Shown: positions 55,301 through 62,937 of the stretch, one piece after another
Layout of the letters: every line of letters starts with the position of its first letter
Numbering within the stretch: position 1 is the stretch's first letter
NCBI RefSeq assembly: GCF_014843845.1
Contig: NZ_JHQS01000051.1
Span: forward strand, 62,001-126,000
Source of the DNA: Mesorhizobium amorphae
GTDB taxonomy: Bacteria > Pseudomonadota > Alphaproteobacteria > Rhizobiales > Rhizobiaceae
Length of the DNA: 64,000 nt
Direction: 5' to 3'
Made by a program: the position numbers and the translations under genes
The notes under the pieces: generated by a model
Told to the model about the DNA's origin: nothing
The model's input: only the letters and a program-made list of their open reading frames with translations
The model's database searches: none

Positions 55301-55351
55301 AACGATGCGGGGGAAGCCAAGGGCGGCATCTTCTACGAGCGCGAATACTGA
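49301..55351 (+). CDS. tamB: Translocation and assembly module protein TamB, extra-long with internal duplication
   Basis: 2016 residues; most TamB proteins have 1200-1500. An N-terminal signal anchor (FLRIFRIVLYTLLIVVAAAVGALVVL) is followed by beta-rich AsmA/TamB-like repeats forming the long lipid groove. The C-terminal TamB (DUF490) domain spans about the last 350 residues (IFIQGRGVDAELGGSLKLTGPASSPHAVGTFTLQRGRLSIL ... FSSVPALPEDEVLAQLIFGRSMSNLSPLQIAQLAEA). Residues of roughly 296-927 and 928-1549 align with each other end to end, for example GDWTNFTGGATIAGIPATA with GDWTGFSGGATVKDIPARA and SPANPDIRFNAKLAG with APANPSIAFKIDAAG. It spans the periplasm between inner membrane and TamA. Confidence 0.93.
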   Translation: MKTFLRIFRIVLYTLLIVVAAAVGALVVLTKTERGRDNLAGIVSNLASSDDRKVTVSGIDGIWSGALRLDHVVLEDRNGAWLVARKVAVDWSPLALLSKSFDAERIGAERIELARLPAASTQPAESGATTLPVSIDIEQIDMPEIALGEQLAGSGIAELAAKGSAKVDASPLAVETVVNVTRHDGKQGNVDAKIHFAPADNKLDLDLKASEPAGGIIANLLKLPDAPPVDIIVSGTGPLANWSGIGTFVVDGQIVTQLTGRHQLSDKGNYVEAKGDGDFGRFLPEKLKPLFAGKTSFDLAGTATPAGGVAIERATIESDAVHGTAAGTVDPKGASDLSVEIAAKGEPVVLDVGTKAQPVTVAVKNATARAFGDGKAPMVDIGASLVSVAAGGTQLNDLAAQIHSDGFDIENRSGPVTIKLSAGGLKTDVATLTPLVTGKLMADLAGKISKDEISLDQGTLRSDALNASLTATLSLTDLAMKLKMNADAVSSALPPQISSVLGERVTFSATATRDPQGSFAANSLELTSGSLKASGTASAQGSDIQADIKGTLGDVSVLSQLAGVPLAGGVNFALTASGARWAPDFSVSADSASLTASGRTVKDIKLTASGKADIASPAADVSLTGLVDGQPLDIKAALVTSDGKRSIKGLSLSLGDNKVSGDLVLDDKLLPLGTLTLAAPDIAPLASLAGQAVAGDIGGAIAFAKDGEAPTVTINAASASISRGEMAAKAITVNALIANYLKSPAISGTIKADSVTSGTTVISGIGVDLKRDGDWTNFTGGATIAGIPATAAGRAKIAGGTTSIEIASGEATVRGIKAAIASPSTLSIANGVTSIERLVVDVGGGAVTLSGTAGQTLNLAAIFSALPAALANDFSPALDAVGTLDGTAQVTGSPANPDIRFNAKLAGAETSQTRQAGLGPLDLNAAGSFSTAGGVVLEQATLSGQSISGKAAGTINPNGASDFALDLTSTGPSLPLSLGSAESPIKLELQALSVKAAGQGMKAKLDISAALPSVATNHAKVEGITLALHSDAFDVKSRTGPISGTVTADKIGLDNPTIAPLIAGKIIAKVAGSLAADAITIDSGSVQGAALDSAFNGRVSLADGAIDLNLKVDALSAALPAAAHGVLAERTQLSATLKRDAHGNVSASPVTLASGAMTANGQASLADNKLSADIKGALADISLLSKDAKGAIAFALNAQGASLAPDLSLTVESDRLSVADREITGLKLTATGKADAANPSANVQLTGNVAGQALQGSAVLATTDGRSAINGLLLSLGKNRISGDLALDEALVPEGTVALDLPDIGPLAALALEKAEGDVRGTIAFSKSGNAPQVAIKATTGSLSRGDLVAKTVSIDALIANYLAAPVISGKVRADSVTSGGTVIRGIDVDLKRDGDWTGFSGGATVKDIPARAGGRVKVANGTTTIELTSGQATVQGIKAAIAQASTVSIANGTTTLDRLVLNLGGGTATVTGKAGQALDINAALAKVPISLANSFSRGLDAAGSISGTVKVTGAPANPSIAFKIDAAGVQTAQTRGAGLGGMNISSSGTFAGKKLAFDANISDGAGLGLKGGGTVTIAGAPALVLDFSGKVPFSFLAAKLAAQGLSLNGTANVNVQVRGPATSPVIGGTVSTSGARLVDARSGLAVNDIAADVSIGAGVARINRLTGTLSTRGSLSASGTVGINPAQGFPADLSVKLTDGRYTDGRVVTANLGGDLTIKGPLVSAPVISGTINLAKTVITVPEKLPGSLSALDVKHKNAPGAVRAQDKALRPPTTSGGGGGSGLALDVTINAPNQIFIQGRGVDAELGGSLKLTGPASSPHAVGTFTLQRGRLSILAKRLTFTEGTVGFSGSLVPYLNLTATSTTGSATVTIVVSGEATNPKFTFSSVPALPEDEVLAQLIFGRSMSNLSPLQIAQLAEAAGQLAGVGGSTSLLENLRSAIGVDDLDVTTDEKGGTAVSAGKYLNDRTYVTIQKGDKPGSGKATIDLNVGRGVKLRGEANDAGEAKGGIFYEREY

Positions 55352-55452
55352 AATCGGCGACGATCGCGGGCGTCGGGAGGTCTCGTTCTGGCGCAAACTC
55401 AAGGATCGGCTGGCGCTGTCCTATCCCGCCTGAATGTCTCATCTTAATCGCG

Positions 55453-55480
55453 CGCCGGGATTCGAACGGAATCTTCCGGG
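55453..55480 (+). terminator. Possible hairpin downstream of tamB
   Basis: CCGGGATTC and GAATCTTCCGGG can pair around GAACG, about 100 bp after the tamB stop. There is no T tract, so the call is weak. Confidence 0.3.
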
Positions 55481-55637
55481 CAGTAGCAATTTTGCGTCAA
55501 GACTGTCGCTATCACGCGAACTGCCCTCCTTCCAAAGTTGCACATTCGCTAACATGTTCCCAGTCCGTGTCGGTCTTTGACATCACGGCGCGGATGCGGA
55601 ATGTTAAAAGGCAGAAAGCCAACAATGGGAGTCAGTC

Positions 55638-57290
55638 ATGGCAATCTACAAAAGCAACGGTGACCGCGTTCCGGATCATATCCTGGCAATGGCCGAAGAA
55701 GCCAAGGCAGGCAAGATGGATCGCCGCGAATTTCTCGCCCTGGCCAGCGTCTTCGGCGCGTCCACGGCGATGGCCTACGGCATGCTCGGTCTCGCCGATC
55801 CGACGCCGGCCAAGGCGGAAGAAGTACAGGGCAAGAAGGGCGGCATCCTGAAGGTCGCGCAGTGGATCAAGGACCCCAAGGATCCACGCAAGGCCGACTG
55901 GTCCGAAATCGCCAATGCCGAGCGCCAGGCGCTCGAGCCGCTGGTCAAGTACACGACCGAATACACGTTCCGCCCCTATCTGATCGAAAGCTGGGAGATC
56001 AACGACGACGCCACCGAATACACGTTGCATGTGCGCAAGGGCGTGACCTGGTCGAACGGCGATGCATTCAACGCCGATGACGTCATCTTCAACCTCAAGC
56101 GCTGGGCCGACAAGAAAGCCGAAGGCAATTCCATGCCCGGCCGCCTCGGCACGCTGGTCAAGGACGACAAGCTCGATGAAAGCGCCGTCACCAAGGTCGA
56201 CGATCACACCATCAAGCTGAAGCTTGCCTCGCCGGACATTTCGATCATTCCCAATGTCTGCGACTATCCGGCCCTGATCGTCCACAAGACCTTCGATGAA
56301 AAAGGCGGCGACTTCAAAGCCTGTCCGATCGGTACCGGTCCTTTCGAACTCGTTTCCTACGATGTCGGCCAGAAGGTGGTCTACAAGCGCCGCGAAGACA
56401 ACAAGTGGTGGGACGGCGAAGTCTTTCTCGACGGCGTCGAGTTCATCGACTACGGCACCGATCCGGCGGCGATGGTCAGCGCCTTCGAAGCGGGCGAAGT
56501 GCACGCCAACTACGAAACCACGGCCGACTACGTGTCAATCCTCGACGGTCTGGATCTGGTGAAGTCCGAAGTGGTCACCGCCGGGACCGTCGTCTGCCGC
56601 ACCAACGTCACCAACAAGCCTTACGACGACCAGAAGGTGCGTCAGGCGCTGCAGCTCGGCGTCGACAATGCTGTCGTCCTTCAACTCGGCTACGGCAATG
56701 CCGGCACTGTCGCCGAGAACCACCATGTCTGCCCGATTCATCCGGAGTATTACGAGCTGCCGAAAATCGCCCGTGATCCCGCCAAGGCGAAAGCGCTGAT
56801 GGCGGAAGCCGGCCAAGCCGACTTCGAGCACGAGTTGATCACGGTCGACGAGGACTGGCAGAAGAATACCGGCGATTCGATCGCCGCGCAATTGCGCGAG
56901 GCCGGCATCAAGGTCAAGCGTACCGTGCTGCCGGGCTCGACGTTCTGGAACGACTGGACCAAATATCCGCTGTCCATGACCACCTGGAACATGCGGCCGC
57001 TGGGGGTCCAGGTTCTGTCCCTGGGCTACCGCACCGGCGAATCCTGGAACGAGACAGCCTGGTCGAATCCCGACTGGGACGCCAAGCTCAACGCTGCGAT
57101 GGCCGTTGCAGACGCCGCAAAGCGCAAGGAGATGATGAAGGATATCCAGCAGATCCTGCAGGATGCCGGCATCATCATCCAGCCCTTCTGGCGCAAGCTC
57201 TACAGCCACTCGGTCAAGGCGGTACAGAACTACAAGATGCACCCGACCTTCGAACGCGACTACGGCAAGGTCTGGCTCGAGCAGGCATGA
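55638..57290 (+). CDS. Family 5 ABC substrate-binding protein with Tat-type signal
   Basis: 550 residues, the same length as its paralogue at 21029. A charged leader of about 25 residues (MAIYKSNGDRVPDHILAMAEEAKAGK) precedes a twin-arginine signal (MDRREFLALASVFGASTAMAYGMLG, ending AKAEE). The mature family 5 fold has LIESWEINDDATEYTLHVRKGVTWSNGDAFNADDV and VLPGSTFWNDWTKYP. Downstream are two permeases and a double ATPase, so this is the receptor of a complete peptide/opine-type importer. The genes next to it suggest small organic N-compounds, but the ligand cannot be read from sequence. GGGAG precedes the ATG in the same context as at 21029. Confidence 0.9.
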   Translation: MAIYKSNGDRVPDHILAMAEEAKAGKMDRREFLALASVFGASTAMAYGMLGLADPTPAKAEEVQGKKGGILKVAQWIKDPKDPRKADWSEIANAERQALEPLVKYTTEYTFRPYLIESWEINDDATEYTLHVRKGVTWSNGDAFNADDVIFNLKRWADKKAEGNSMPGRLGTLVKDDKLDESAVTKVDDHTIKLKLASPDISIIPNVCDYPALIVHKTFDEKGGDFKACPIGTGPFELVSYDVGQKVVYKRREDNKWWDGEVFLDGVEFIDYGTDPAAMVSAFEAGEVHANYETTADYVSILDGLDLVKSEVVTAGTVVCRTNVTNKPYDDQKVRQALQLGVDNAVVLQLGYGNAGTVAENHHVCPIHPEYYELPKIARDPAKAKALMAEAGQADFEHELITVDEDWQKNTGDSIAAQLREAGIKVKRTVLPGSTFWNDWTKYPLSMTTWNMRPLGVQVLSLGYRTGESWNETAWSNPDWDAKLNAAMAVADAAKRKEMMKDIQQILQDAGIIIQPFWRKLYSHSVKAVQNYKMHPTFERDYGKVWLEQA

Positions 57291-57301
57291 TCGGACCGAT
57301 C

Positions 57302-57327
57302 GGGGAGGGGGCGTTCGCCCCTTCCCC
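57302..57327 (+). terminator. G+C-rich hairpin after the binding-protein gene, possible attenuator
   Basis: GGGGAGGGGGCG and CGCCCCTTCCCC pair with a 2-nt tip, 11 bp after the stop. Lacking a T tract and lying inside an operon, it more likely stabilises or attenuates the transcript so that the binding protein is made in excess. Confidence 0.55.
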
Positions 57328-57517
57328 ATCACTCCTTGCATGGTTCCAGTACCGGAAGCCGGCGCAGCAAAAAAGTTGCGGACTCTTCGGGAAAGATCGT
57401 GCAATAAAACAGGGTTGATCGCATCCGAGGGCCGGTTTGACAGCCAACTCTGCCGGCAACGGTAGGGCTGGTTTTCGAAGCTGGCTACAACCCCAACCAG
57501 ACCGGCAGGGGACCGCC

Positions 57518-58552
57518 ATGCTATCTTTCGTTCTCAGGCGCCTGGGCACCATGGCATTGACGATGCTGTGCCTGACGATCATCGTCTTCTTCCTGATCAA
57601 CCTCGATCCGAATTTGAAGAAGCTGGCGATCAGCCAAACTGAAATGCATACATCGGCCGAGCAGCTCGAAAGCTGGCTGGCGGGACACGGCTATCGTCAG
57701 AATTTCTTCGTCCGCTATGGTCAGTGGCTCGGCGTGATGCCCAAGCAGCCGGTGACCGATGCCGCGACGGGCAAGCCGGCCCAGCGGTTCTCCTTCTGCA
57801 ACGATCCGCTTGTGCCGACTTACTCCGGTATCCTGCAGGGCGATTTCGGCTGTTCGACCAAGTTCAAGACAACCGTGGCGTCGAAGCTGTTCCCGGCGCT
57901 CAGTGCCACCGGCATCCTGATGCTCTGCGTCCTGCTGGTCATGATACCGATCTCGCTGCTGATCGGCATCCTTGCCGGAATGCGTGAGGGTTCGCGAACG
58001 GACCGGACGCTATCGGTGGCTTCGATTGCCTCGACGGCGACGCCCGAATATGTGTCGGGCGTCATCTTCACCGTCATCTTCGCCTCCTGGCTCGGCTGGC
58101 TGAACGGTTCGGCAGCCTCGGCCAGCCAGGGCATCACCTTCTACAATTTCACGCTGCCGGTGATGACGCTGGCGATCTACGGCATCGGCTATATCGCGCG
58201 CATGACGCGCGCCTCGATGGTCGAGGTGATGACGCAGCAATATATCCGCACCGCCAGGCTGAAGGGCCTCTCCTTCGGCAGCGTCGTGGTCAAGCACGCG
58301 TTGCGCAACGCGCTGATTGCGCCGTTCACCGTCATCATGCTGCAGTTTCCCTGGCTGCTCACCGGCGTCGTCATCGTCGAGGTGATGTTCCGCTACCAGG
58401 GCTTCGGCTACACGCTGGTCGAGGCCGCCGGCAACAATGATATCGACCTTTTGCTCGGCTGTTCGCTGGTCTCGGTATTCATCGTGCTGATCACGCAGCT
58501 CATTTCAGATGTCGGCTACGCGTTTCTCAATCCGCGTATCAGAGTGCAGTAG
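57518..58552 (+). CDS. ABC transporter permease, DppB/OppB type
   Basis: 344 residues from the ATG at 57518 (AGGGGA upstream). The start MLSFVLRRLGTMALTMLCLTIIVFFLINL is typical of OppB proteins. The EAA loop lies in ARMTRASMVEVMTQQYIRTARLKGLSFGSVVVKHALRNALIAPFTVI. Between helices 1 and 2 a periplasmic loop of about 100 residues carries two cysteines (FCNDPL, FGCSTKF). The 227-bp gap after the binding-protein gene contains only the hairpin at 57302. It pairs with the permease at 58565. Confidence 0.92.
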   Translation: MLSFVLRRLGTMALTMLCLTIIVFFLINLDPNLKKLAISQTEMHTSAEQLESWLAGHGYRQNFFVRYGQWLGVMPKQPVTDAATGKPAQRFSFCNDPLVPTYSGILQGDFGCSTKFKTTVASKLFPALSATGILMLCVLLVMIPISLLIGILAGMREGSRTDRTLSVASIASTATPEYVSGVIFTVIFASWLGWLNGSAASASQGITFYNFTLPVMTLAIYGIGYIARMTRASMVEVMTQQYIRTARLKGLSFGSVVVKHALRNALIAPFTVIMLQFPWLLTGVVIVEVMFRYQGFGYTLVEAAGNNDIDLLLGCSLVSVFIVLITQLISDVGYAFLNPRIRVQ

Positions 58553-58564
58553 GGGATCGGGCGG

Positions 58565-59722
58565 ATGCAGGTCGAATATATCAGCGCCTTCAATGTCATC
58601 CTCGGTGTGATCGGGCGGTTCTGGCCGGTCTGGATCGCTCTTGCCATCGTCATGGGGGCGAGCTTCGCCTACAAAAAGAAGCTCGGCCTCTACGGTCAGC
58701 TGTTCGACACCGGCGTCGGGGTTGTCGGCGTCGGCATCTGCCTGTTCTGGCTGTTCACGGCGATCTTCGCCTCGACCGTCGCGCCCTTCGACCCGCTCGC
58801 CCAGGTGCCGATCATGAAGGACGCGTTGCCGGGCGGGATCGAGCCGGTATCGAAGCTCGTCTACTATTTCGGCGGCGACAAGTTGGCCCGCGACGTGTTT
58901 TCCCGCATGGTCTTTGGCAGCCAGATCGTACTGATCATCGCGCCGGCGGCGACCGGCTTTGCGCTGATGGTCGGCATCACGCTCGGCCTGCCGGCCGGCT
59001 ACTATGGCGGCAAGATCGACACTGTGCTGTCGTTCCTCGCCAATCTGGTGCTGGCCTTCCCGGTCATCCTGCTGTTCTACCTGCTGGTGACGCCGGGCAT
59101 CATGGACACACCGATCCCCTATGCCATGGCCGGGCTGTTCTTCCTGTTCCCGATCATCTTCTTCAGCGTGCTGTTCTGGACGCGTTACAAGAACCGGCCA
59201 GATCGCCTCTACATCCTGCTCGGATTGACGCTCGTCATCGGTGGCTGGGTCTATGCCGGCCTAGTCTTCGATGCCGATCCGCTCAAGATCGTCCACATAG
59301 ATCCCAACCAGCTCAACATCTTCGTGGCTGTGGTGTTCGCCTCCAGCCCCGGCGTGTTCCGCATCGTGCGCGGCCTGACCATGGACATCAAGACGCGCGA
59401 CTATGTGGCGGCGGCGCAGACGCGCGGTGAATCACCCTGGTACATCATGCTGTGGGAGATCCTGCCCAATGCACGCGGGCCGCTGATCGTCGATGCCTGC
59501 CTGCGCATCGGCTACACCACGATCCTGCTTGGCACGCTGGGTTACTTCGGCCTCGGACTGGCGCCGGAAAGCCCGGACTGGGGCACCGCGATCAAGGACG
59601 CCAGCCGCCTGCTGCGGTCCTTCATCCACCCGGCTTTGCCGCCGACGATCGCGCTGATGTCGTTCGTGCTGGGGCTCAACCTGTTGGCCGACTCGCTGCG
59701 CGAACAGTCGATGAAAGACTGA
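58565..59722 (+). CDS. ABC transporter permease, DppC/OppC type
   Basis: 385 residues, longer than the usual 290-310. The extra length is two inserted hydrophobic stretches: an N-terminal pair of helices (VIGRFWPVWIALAIVMGASF and GVGICLFWLFTAIFASTVAPFDPLAQ) and a middle segment with LYILLGLTLVIGGWVYAGLVFDADPLKIVH. The OppC-type loop reads RGLTMDIKTRDYVAAAQTRGESPWYIMLWEILPNARGPLIVDACLRIGYTTILLGTLGYFGLGLAPESPDWG. It lies 12 bp after the other permease. The insert suggests a distinct transporter subgroup. Confidence 0.9.
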   Translation: MQVEYISAFNVILGVIGRFWPVWIALAIVMGASFAYKKKLGLYGQLFDTGVGVVGVGICLFWLFTAIFASTVAPFDPLAQVPIMKDALPGGIEPVSKLVYYFGGDKLARDVFSRMVFGSQIVLIIAPAATGFALMVGITLGLPAGYYGGKIDTVLSFLANLVLAFPVILLFYLLVTPGIMDTPIPYAMAGLFFLFPIIFFSVLFWTRYKNRPDRLYILLGLTLVIGGWVYAGLVFDADPLKIVHIDPNQLNIFVAVVFASSPGVFRIVRGLTMDIKTRDYVAAAQTRGESPWYIMLWEILPNARGPLIVDACLRIGYTTILLGTLGYFGLGLAPESPDWGTAIKDASRLLRSFIHPALPPTIALMSFVLGLNLLADSLREQSMKD

Positions 59723-59774
59723 CGGACGGGTCTTCGGCCCGGCCTGACTGGAAGAACAAGGATTGGAGCGACCC

Positions 59775-62111
59775 ATGAACGAGGCAGTTCGAAATCCCGG
59801 CAAGCCGACCGATGGGCCGATCATCGAGATCGAGAACCTGTCGATCTCCTTCTTCACCCGCAAGGGCGAGATACCGGCCGTCATGGATTTCTCCTGCACG
59901 GTCATGCCCGGCGAAGCCATGGGCATCGTCGGCGAATCCGGTTGCGGCAAGTCGACCGTGTCGCTCGGCATCATGCGCGACCTCTCCAACATCGGAAAGA
60001 TCGTCGGCGGCAAGATCAAGTTCCAGGGCAAGGACATGGGCGAACTGTCCGACGAGGAACTGCGCGCCATCCGCGGCAACAAGATCGCGATGATCTACCA
60101 GGAGCCGATGGCGAGCCTCAATCCGGCAATGAAGGTCGGTCAGCAATTGATGGAAGTGCCGCTGATACACGACAAGGTGTCGAAGGAAGAGGCTTACAGC
60201 CGAGCGCTCGACATGGTGCGGTCGGTCAGGCTGCCCGATCCCGAGCGCATGATGCGGTCCTATCCGCACCAGCTTTCCGGCGGCCAGCAGCAACGCATCG
60301 TCATCGCCATGGCGCTGCTGTCGAAGCCAGCGCTGCTTCTGCTCGACGAGCCGACGACGGCGCTCGACGTGACGGTGGAGGCCGGCATCGTCGACCTGGT
60401 CAAGGGGCTCGGCGAGAAGTTCGGCACGTCGATGATCTTCGTGTCGCACAATCTCGGCCTGATCCTCGAGACTTGCGACCGAATCACGGTGATGTATTCG
60501 GGCGAGGCGGTCGAGACCGGCAAGATCAAGGACGTGTTCGACCGGATGCGCCATCCCTATACGCAGGGGTTGTTCCGCTCGATCCCGCTGCCCGGCGCCG
60601 ACAAGAATTCGCGTCCGCTGATCTCGATCCCCGGGCAATTGCCGCTGCCGCACGAGCGGCCCAAGGGCTGCAATTTCGGCCCGCGCTGCCACCATTTCGT
60701 CGAAGGCGTCTGCAACGCCGCCGAGATCCCGATGATCGAGGTCGAGGGTCACGAAGGGCATTTTTCGCGCTGCGTGCGCTTCAACGAGATCGACTGGGAA
60801 GCGCTGCCTCCGGGCGCTAAGAAGGTCAACGAGCGCGTCGTGCCCGGCGCGCCGGTGCTCAAGATCGAGGATCTGAGGAAATACTACAAGGTCGGCGGCA
60901 GCGAGGTGTTCGGTTCGAGCGAAGGCCGCGTCGTCAAGGCCAACGAAACGATCTCCTTCATGGCGCGCGAATCCGAGACGGTTGCGATCGTCGGTGAATC
61001 CGGCTGCGGAAAGTCGACGCTGGCCAAGGTGCTGCTCGGCCTGGAAACTGCGAGTTCCGGCAGTGTGACGCTCGGCAACAAGGAAATCCAGTCGACGGGC
61101 ATCGAGAAGCGCAGCGTCGAGACCGTGTCGTCGATCCAGATGGTGTTCCAGAATCCGTTCGATACGCTCAATCCCAGCCACACGGTCGGCTCGCAGATCA
61201 TCCGTACGCTGGAAAAATTCAATGTCGGCAACAATGTCGCCGAGCGTCGCAAGCGGATGCTGGAACTGCTCGACCTGGTGAAGCTGCCGCGAGCGTTCGA
61301 GACCCGCAAGCCGCGCCAGCTGTCAGGCGGGCAGAAGCAGCGCATCGGCGTGGCACGTGCCTTTGCCGGCGACGCCAAGGTGGTGGTGGCCGACGAGCCG
61401 GTCTCGGCGCTCGACGTCTCGGTGCAGGCGGCGGTGACCGAGCTCTTGATGGACATCCAGCGCAAGAACAAGACGACGATGCTGTTCATCAGCCACGACC
61501 TGTCTGTCGTGCGCTACATCGCCGACCGCGTCGTCGTCATGTATCTCGGCTATATCGTTGAGCAGGGCACGACCGACCAGATCTTCGCGCCCCCCTATCA
61601 CCCCTATACCGAGGCGCTGCTGTCGGCGATCCCGATTGCCGACACCAGCGTGGTCAAGAAGCACATCGTGCTCGAGGGCGACATCCCGTCGGCAATGAAC
61701 CCGCCGAGCGGGTGCCCGTTCCAGACGCGCTGCGGCTACAAGAAGCTGGTGCCGGACAATCTCTGCGAGACCAAGGTGCCGCCGGTGAAGAATCTCGGTG
61801 ACGGCCATATGAGCCTGTGCTGGCTTGCCGACGACGTGCTGGCCAAGATGGAGCCGGTGATCAAGTTCGACAAGGAACACGCCGCGCATGAGGGCGTGCC
61901 GGAAGACGCGCCGCACGGCAGTGGCCCGGGATTTGCCGGACCGGCGCCCAAGCGTCCGCGCGGCAAGACGGCCAGTGCAAAAGCCGACGAGATCGGGGAG
62001 GCTGTGGAGAAGACTGAGGCTATTGAGCGAGCCCGTCGCCACGAGATTCGCGACGAGGTTTCAGAAACCGGAGGCGCTGCAAAGCCTACCCGTCCCAAGA
62101 AGCCGCGCTAA
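59775..62111 (+). CDS. ABC transporter ATPase, fused DppD-DppF double domain with a charged C-terminal tail
   Basis: 778 residues. Domain 1 (about 15-350) has GESGCGKSTVSLG, LSGGQQQRIVIAMA and LLLLDEPTTALD, ending in an oligopeptide transporter C-terminal segment with cysteines (KGCNFGPRCHHFVEGVCNAA...SRC). Domain 2 (about 365-695) repeats this with GESGCGKSTLAKV, LSGGQKQRIGVARA, VVVADEPVSALD and SGCPFQTRCGYKK...CWL. The cysteine quartets resemble the Fe-S-binding ends of DppD/OppD-type proteins. The last 80 residues are low-complexity and charged (GKTASAKADEIGEAVEKTEAIERARRHEIRDE). It powers the importer encoded just upstream; GGAG precedes the ATG. Confidence 0.92.
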   Translation: MNEAVRNPGKPTDGPIIEIENLSISFFTRKGEIPAVMDFSCTVMPGEAMGIVGESGCGKSTVSLGIMRDLSNIGKIVGGKIKFQGKDMGELSDEELRAIRGNKIAMIYQEPMASLNPAMKVGQQLMEVPLIHDKVSKEEAYSRALDMVRSVRLPDPERMMRSYPHQLSGGQQQRIVIAMALLSKPALLLLDEPTTALDVTVEAGIVDLVKGLGEKFGTSMIFVSHNLGLILETCDRITVMYSGEAVETGKIKDVFDRMRHPYTQGLFRSIPLPGADKNSRPLISIPGQLPLPHERPKGCNFGPRCHHFVEGVCNAAEIPMIEVEGHEGHFSRCVRFNEIDWEALPPGAKKVNERVVPGAPVLKIEDLRKYYKVGGSEVFGSSEGRVVKANETISFMARESETVAIVGESGCGKSTLAKVLLGLETASSGSVTLGNKEIQSTGIEKRSVETVSSIQMVFQNPFDTLNPSHTVGSQIIRTLEKFNVGNNVAERRKRMLELLDLVKLPRAFETRKPRQLSGGQKQRIGVARAFAGDAKVVVADEPVSALDVSVQAAVTELLMDIQRKNKTTMLFISHDLSVVRYIADRVVVMYLGYIVEQGTTDQIFAPPYHPYTEALLSAIPIADTSVVKKHIVLEGDIPSAMNPPSGCPFQTRCGYKKLVPDNLCETKVPPVKNLGDGHMSLCWLADDVLAKMEPVIKFDKEHAAHEGVPEDAPHGSGPGFAGPAPKRPRGKTASAKADEIGEAVEKTEAIERARRHEIRDEVSETGGAAKPTRPKKPR

Positions 62112-62130
62112 CCCCGCGGAAGGCGATGCG

Positions 62131-62721
62131 TTAATTTCCGCATTGTTGCAACTGAACGGCATAGTCGCGGGCCATCTTTTCGGTTGCCCGCGCATAGCCC
62201 TGAACGTCGGCATCGCCACGGTTGCCGCGGCCATAGGCGGTCCAGCCGAGATAGTAGGCCAGATAGAGATTGTAGGTGTCGTTGCGAGCGACGCCGAGCG
62301 TGTCCGATGTCTTGGAATGATACCAGCCGACGAAATCGACGGCGTCGGCAAATTTTGTCCGCCGCGCCGCCCAGCTGCCGGTCTCGCTCTGATATTGCGC
62401 CCAGGTGCCGTCTAGCGCCTGCGAGAAACCCGTAGCCGAGGAGACGTGCTTCCACGGGATGAAGCCAAGCAGCTTGGTGCGCGGTGGCCTGGCATTGCTC
62501 TTGAAGCCGGATTCCTTGCGCACCGTCGCCATCAGCACGGGAACCGGTATGCCGTATTTCTGCTCGGCGCGCTCGGCCGCCGCCTGCCAGTTGTCGAACC
62601 AGCCGTCATTCTGGTCGAAGACGGCGCAGACATCGTTGATATGGTTCGGCGGCGTCGCGCAGGCGGAAAGTGCCAGCAGCACGGTGACGGCTACGATTTT
62701 ACTAAAACTCGATCTACGCAT
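62131..62721 (-). CDS. Lytic transglycosylase-like (SLT domain) lipoprotein
   Basis: 196 residues. The signal peptide ends in the lipobox LSAC (VAVTVLLALSACATPP), so it is expected to be lipid-anchored. The SLT-type fold starts at YGIPVPVLMATVRKESGFKSNARPP, where the glutamate of KESGF is the likely catalytic acid, and continues with SSATGFSQALDGTWAQYQSETG and YYLGWTAYGRG. It would cleave peptidoglycan glycan strands. It is convergent with the ATPase gene and divergent from the MttB-family gene. Confidence 0.87.
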   Translation of the reverse strand: MRRSSFSKIVAVTVLLALSACATPPNHINDVCAVFDQNDGWFDNWQAAAERAEQKYGIPVPVLMATVRKESGFKSNARPPRTKLLGFIPWKHVSSATGFSQALDGTWAQYQSETGSWAARRTKFADAVDFVGWYHSKTSDTLGVARNDTYNLYLAYYLGWTAYGRGNRGDADVQGYARATEKMARDYAVQLQQCGN

Positions 62722-62937
62722 TGGCAGACGAATAGGCGGAAAACATAAAGGGATTCTTGCAGCGTTTCTTAACGGCCCGCAGCTTCCGTGCGCCCATCTG
62801 GATCGGTATCGATATTTCGACCTGCTCTGTCGCTTTTATCTCCAAGCAATTTCGAAAATGCCGCCTTGGCTAAAATCTCGCCTGCAAACGGCGGATTTCT
62901 GACATCGCTATCGCCACGCCGGCGCTTTGATGGGCTC

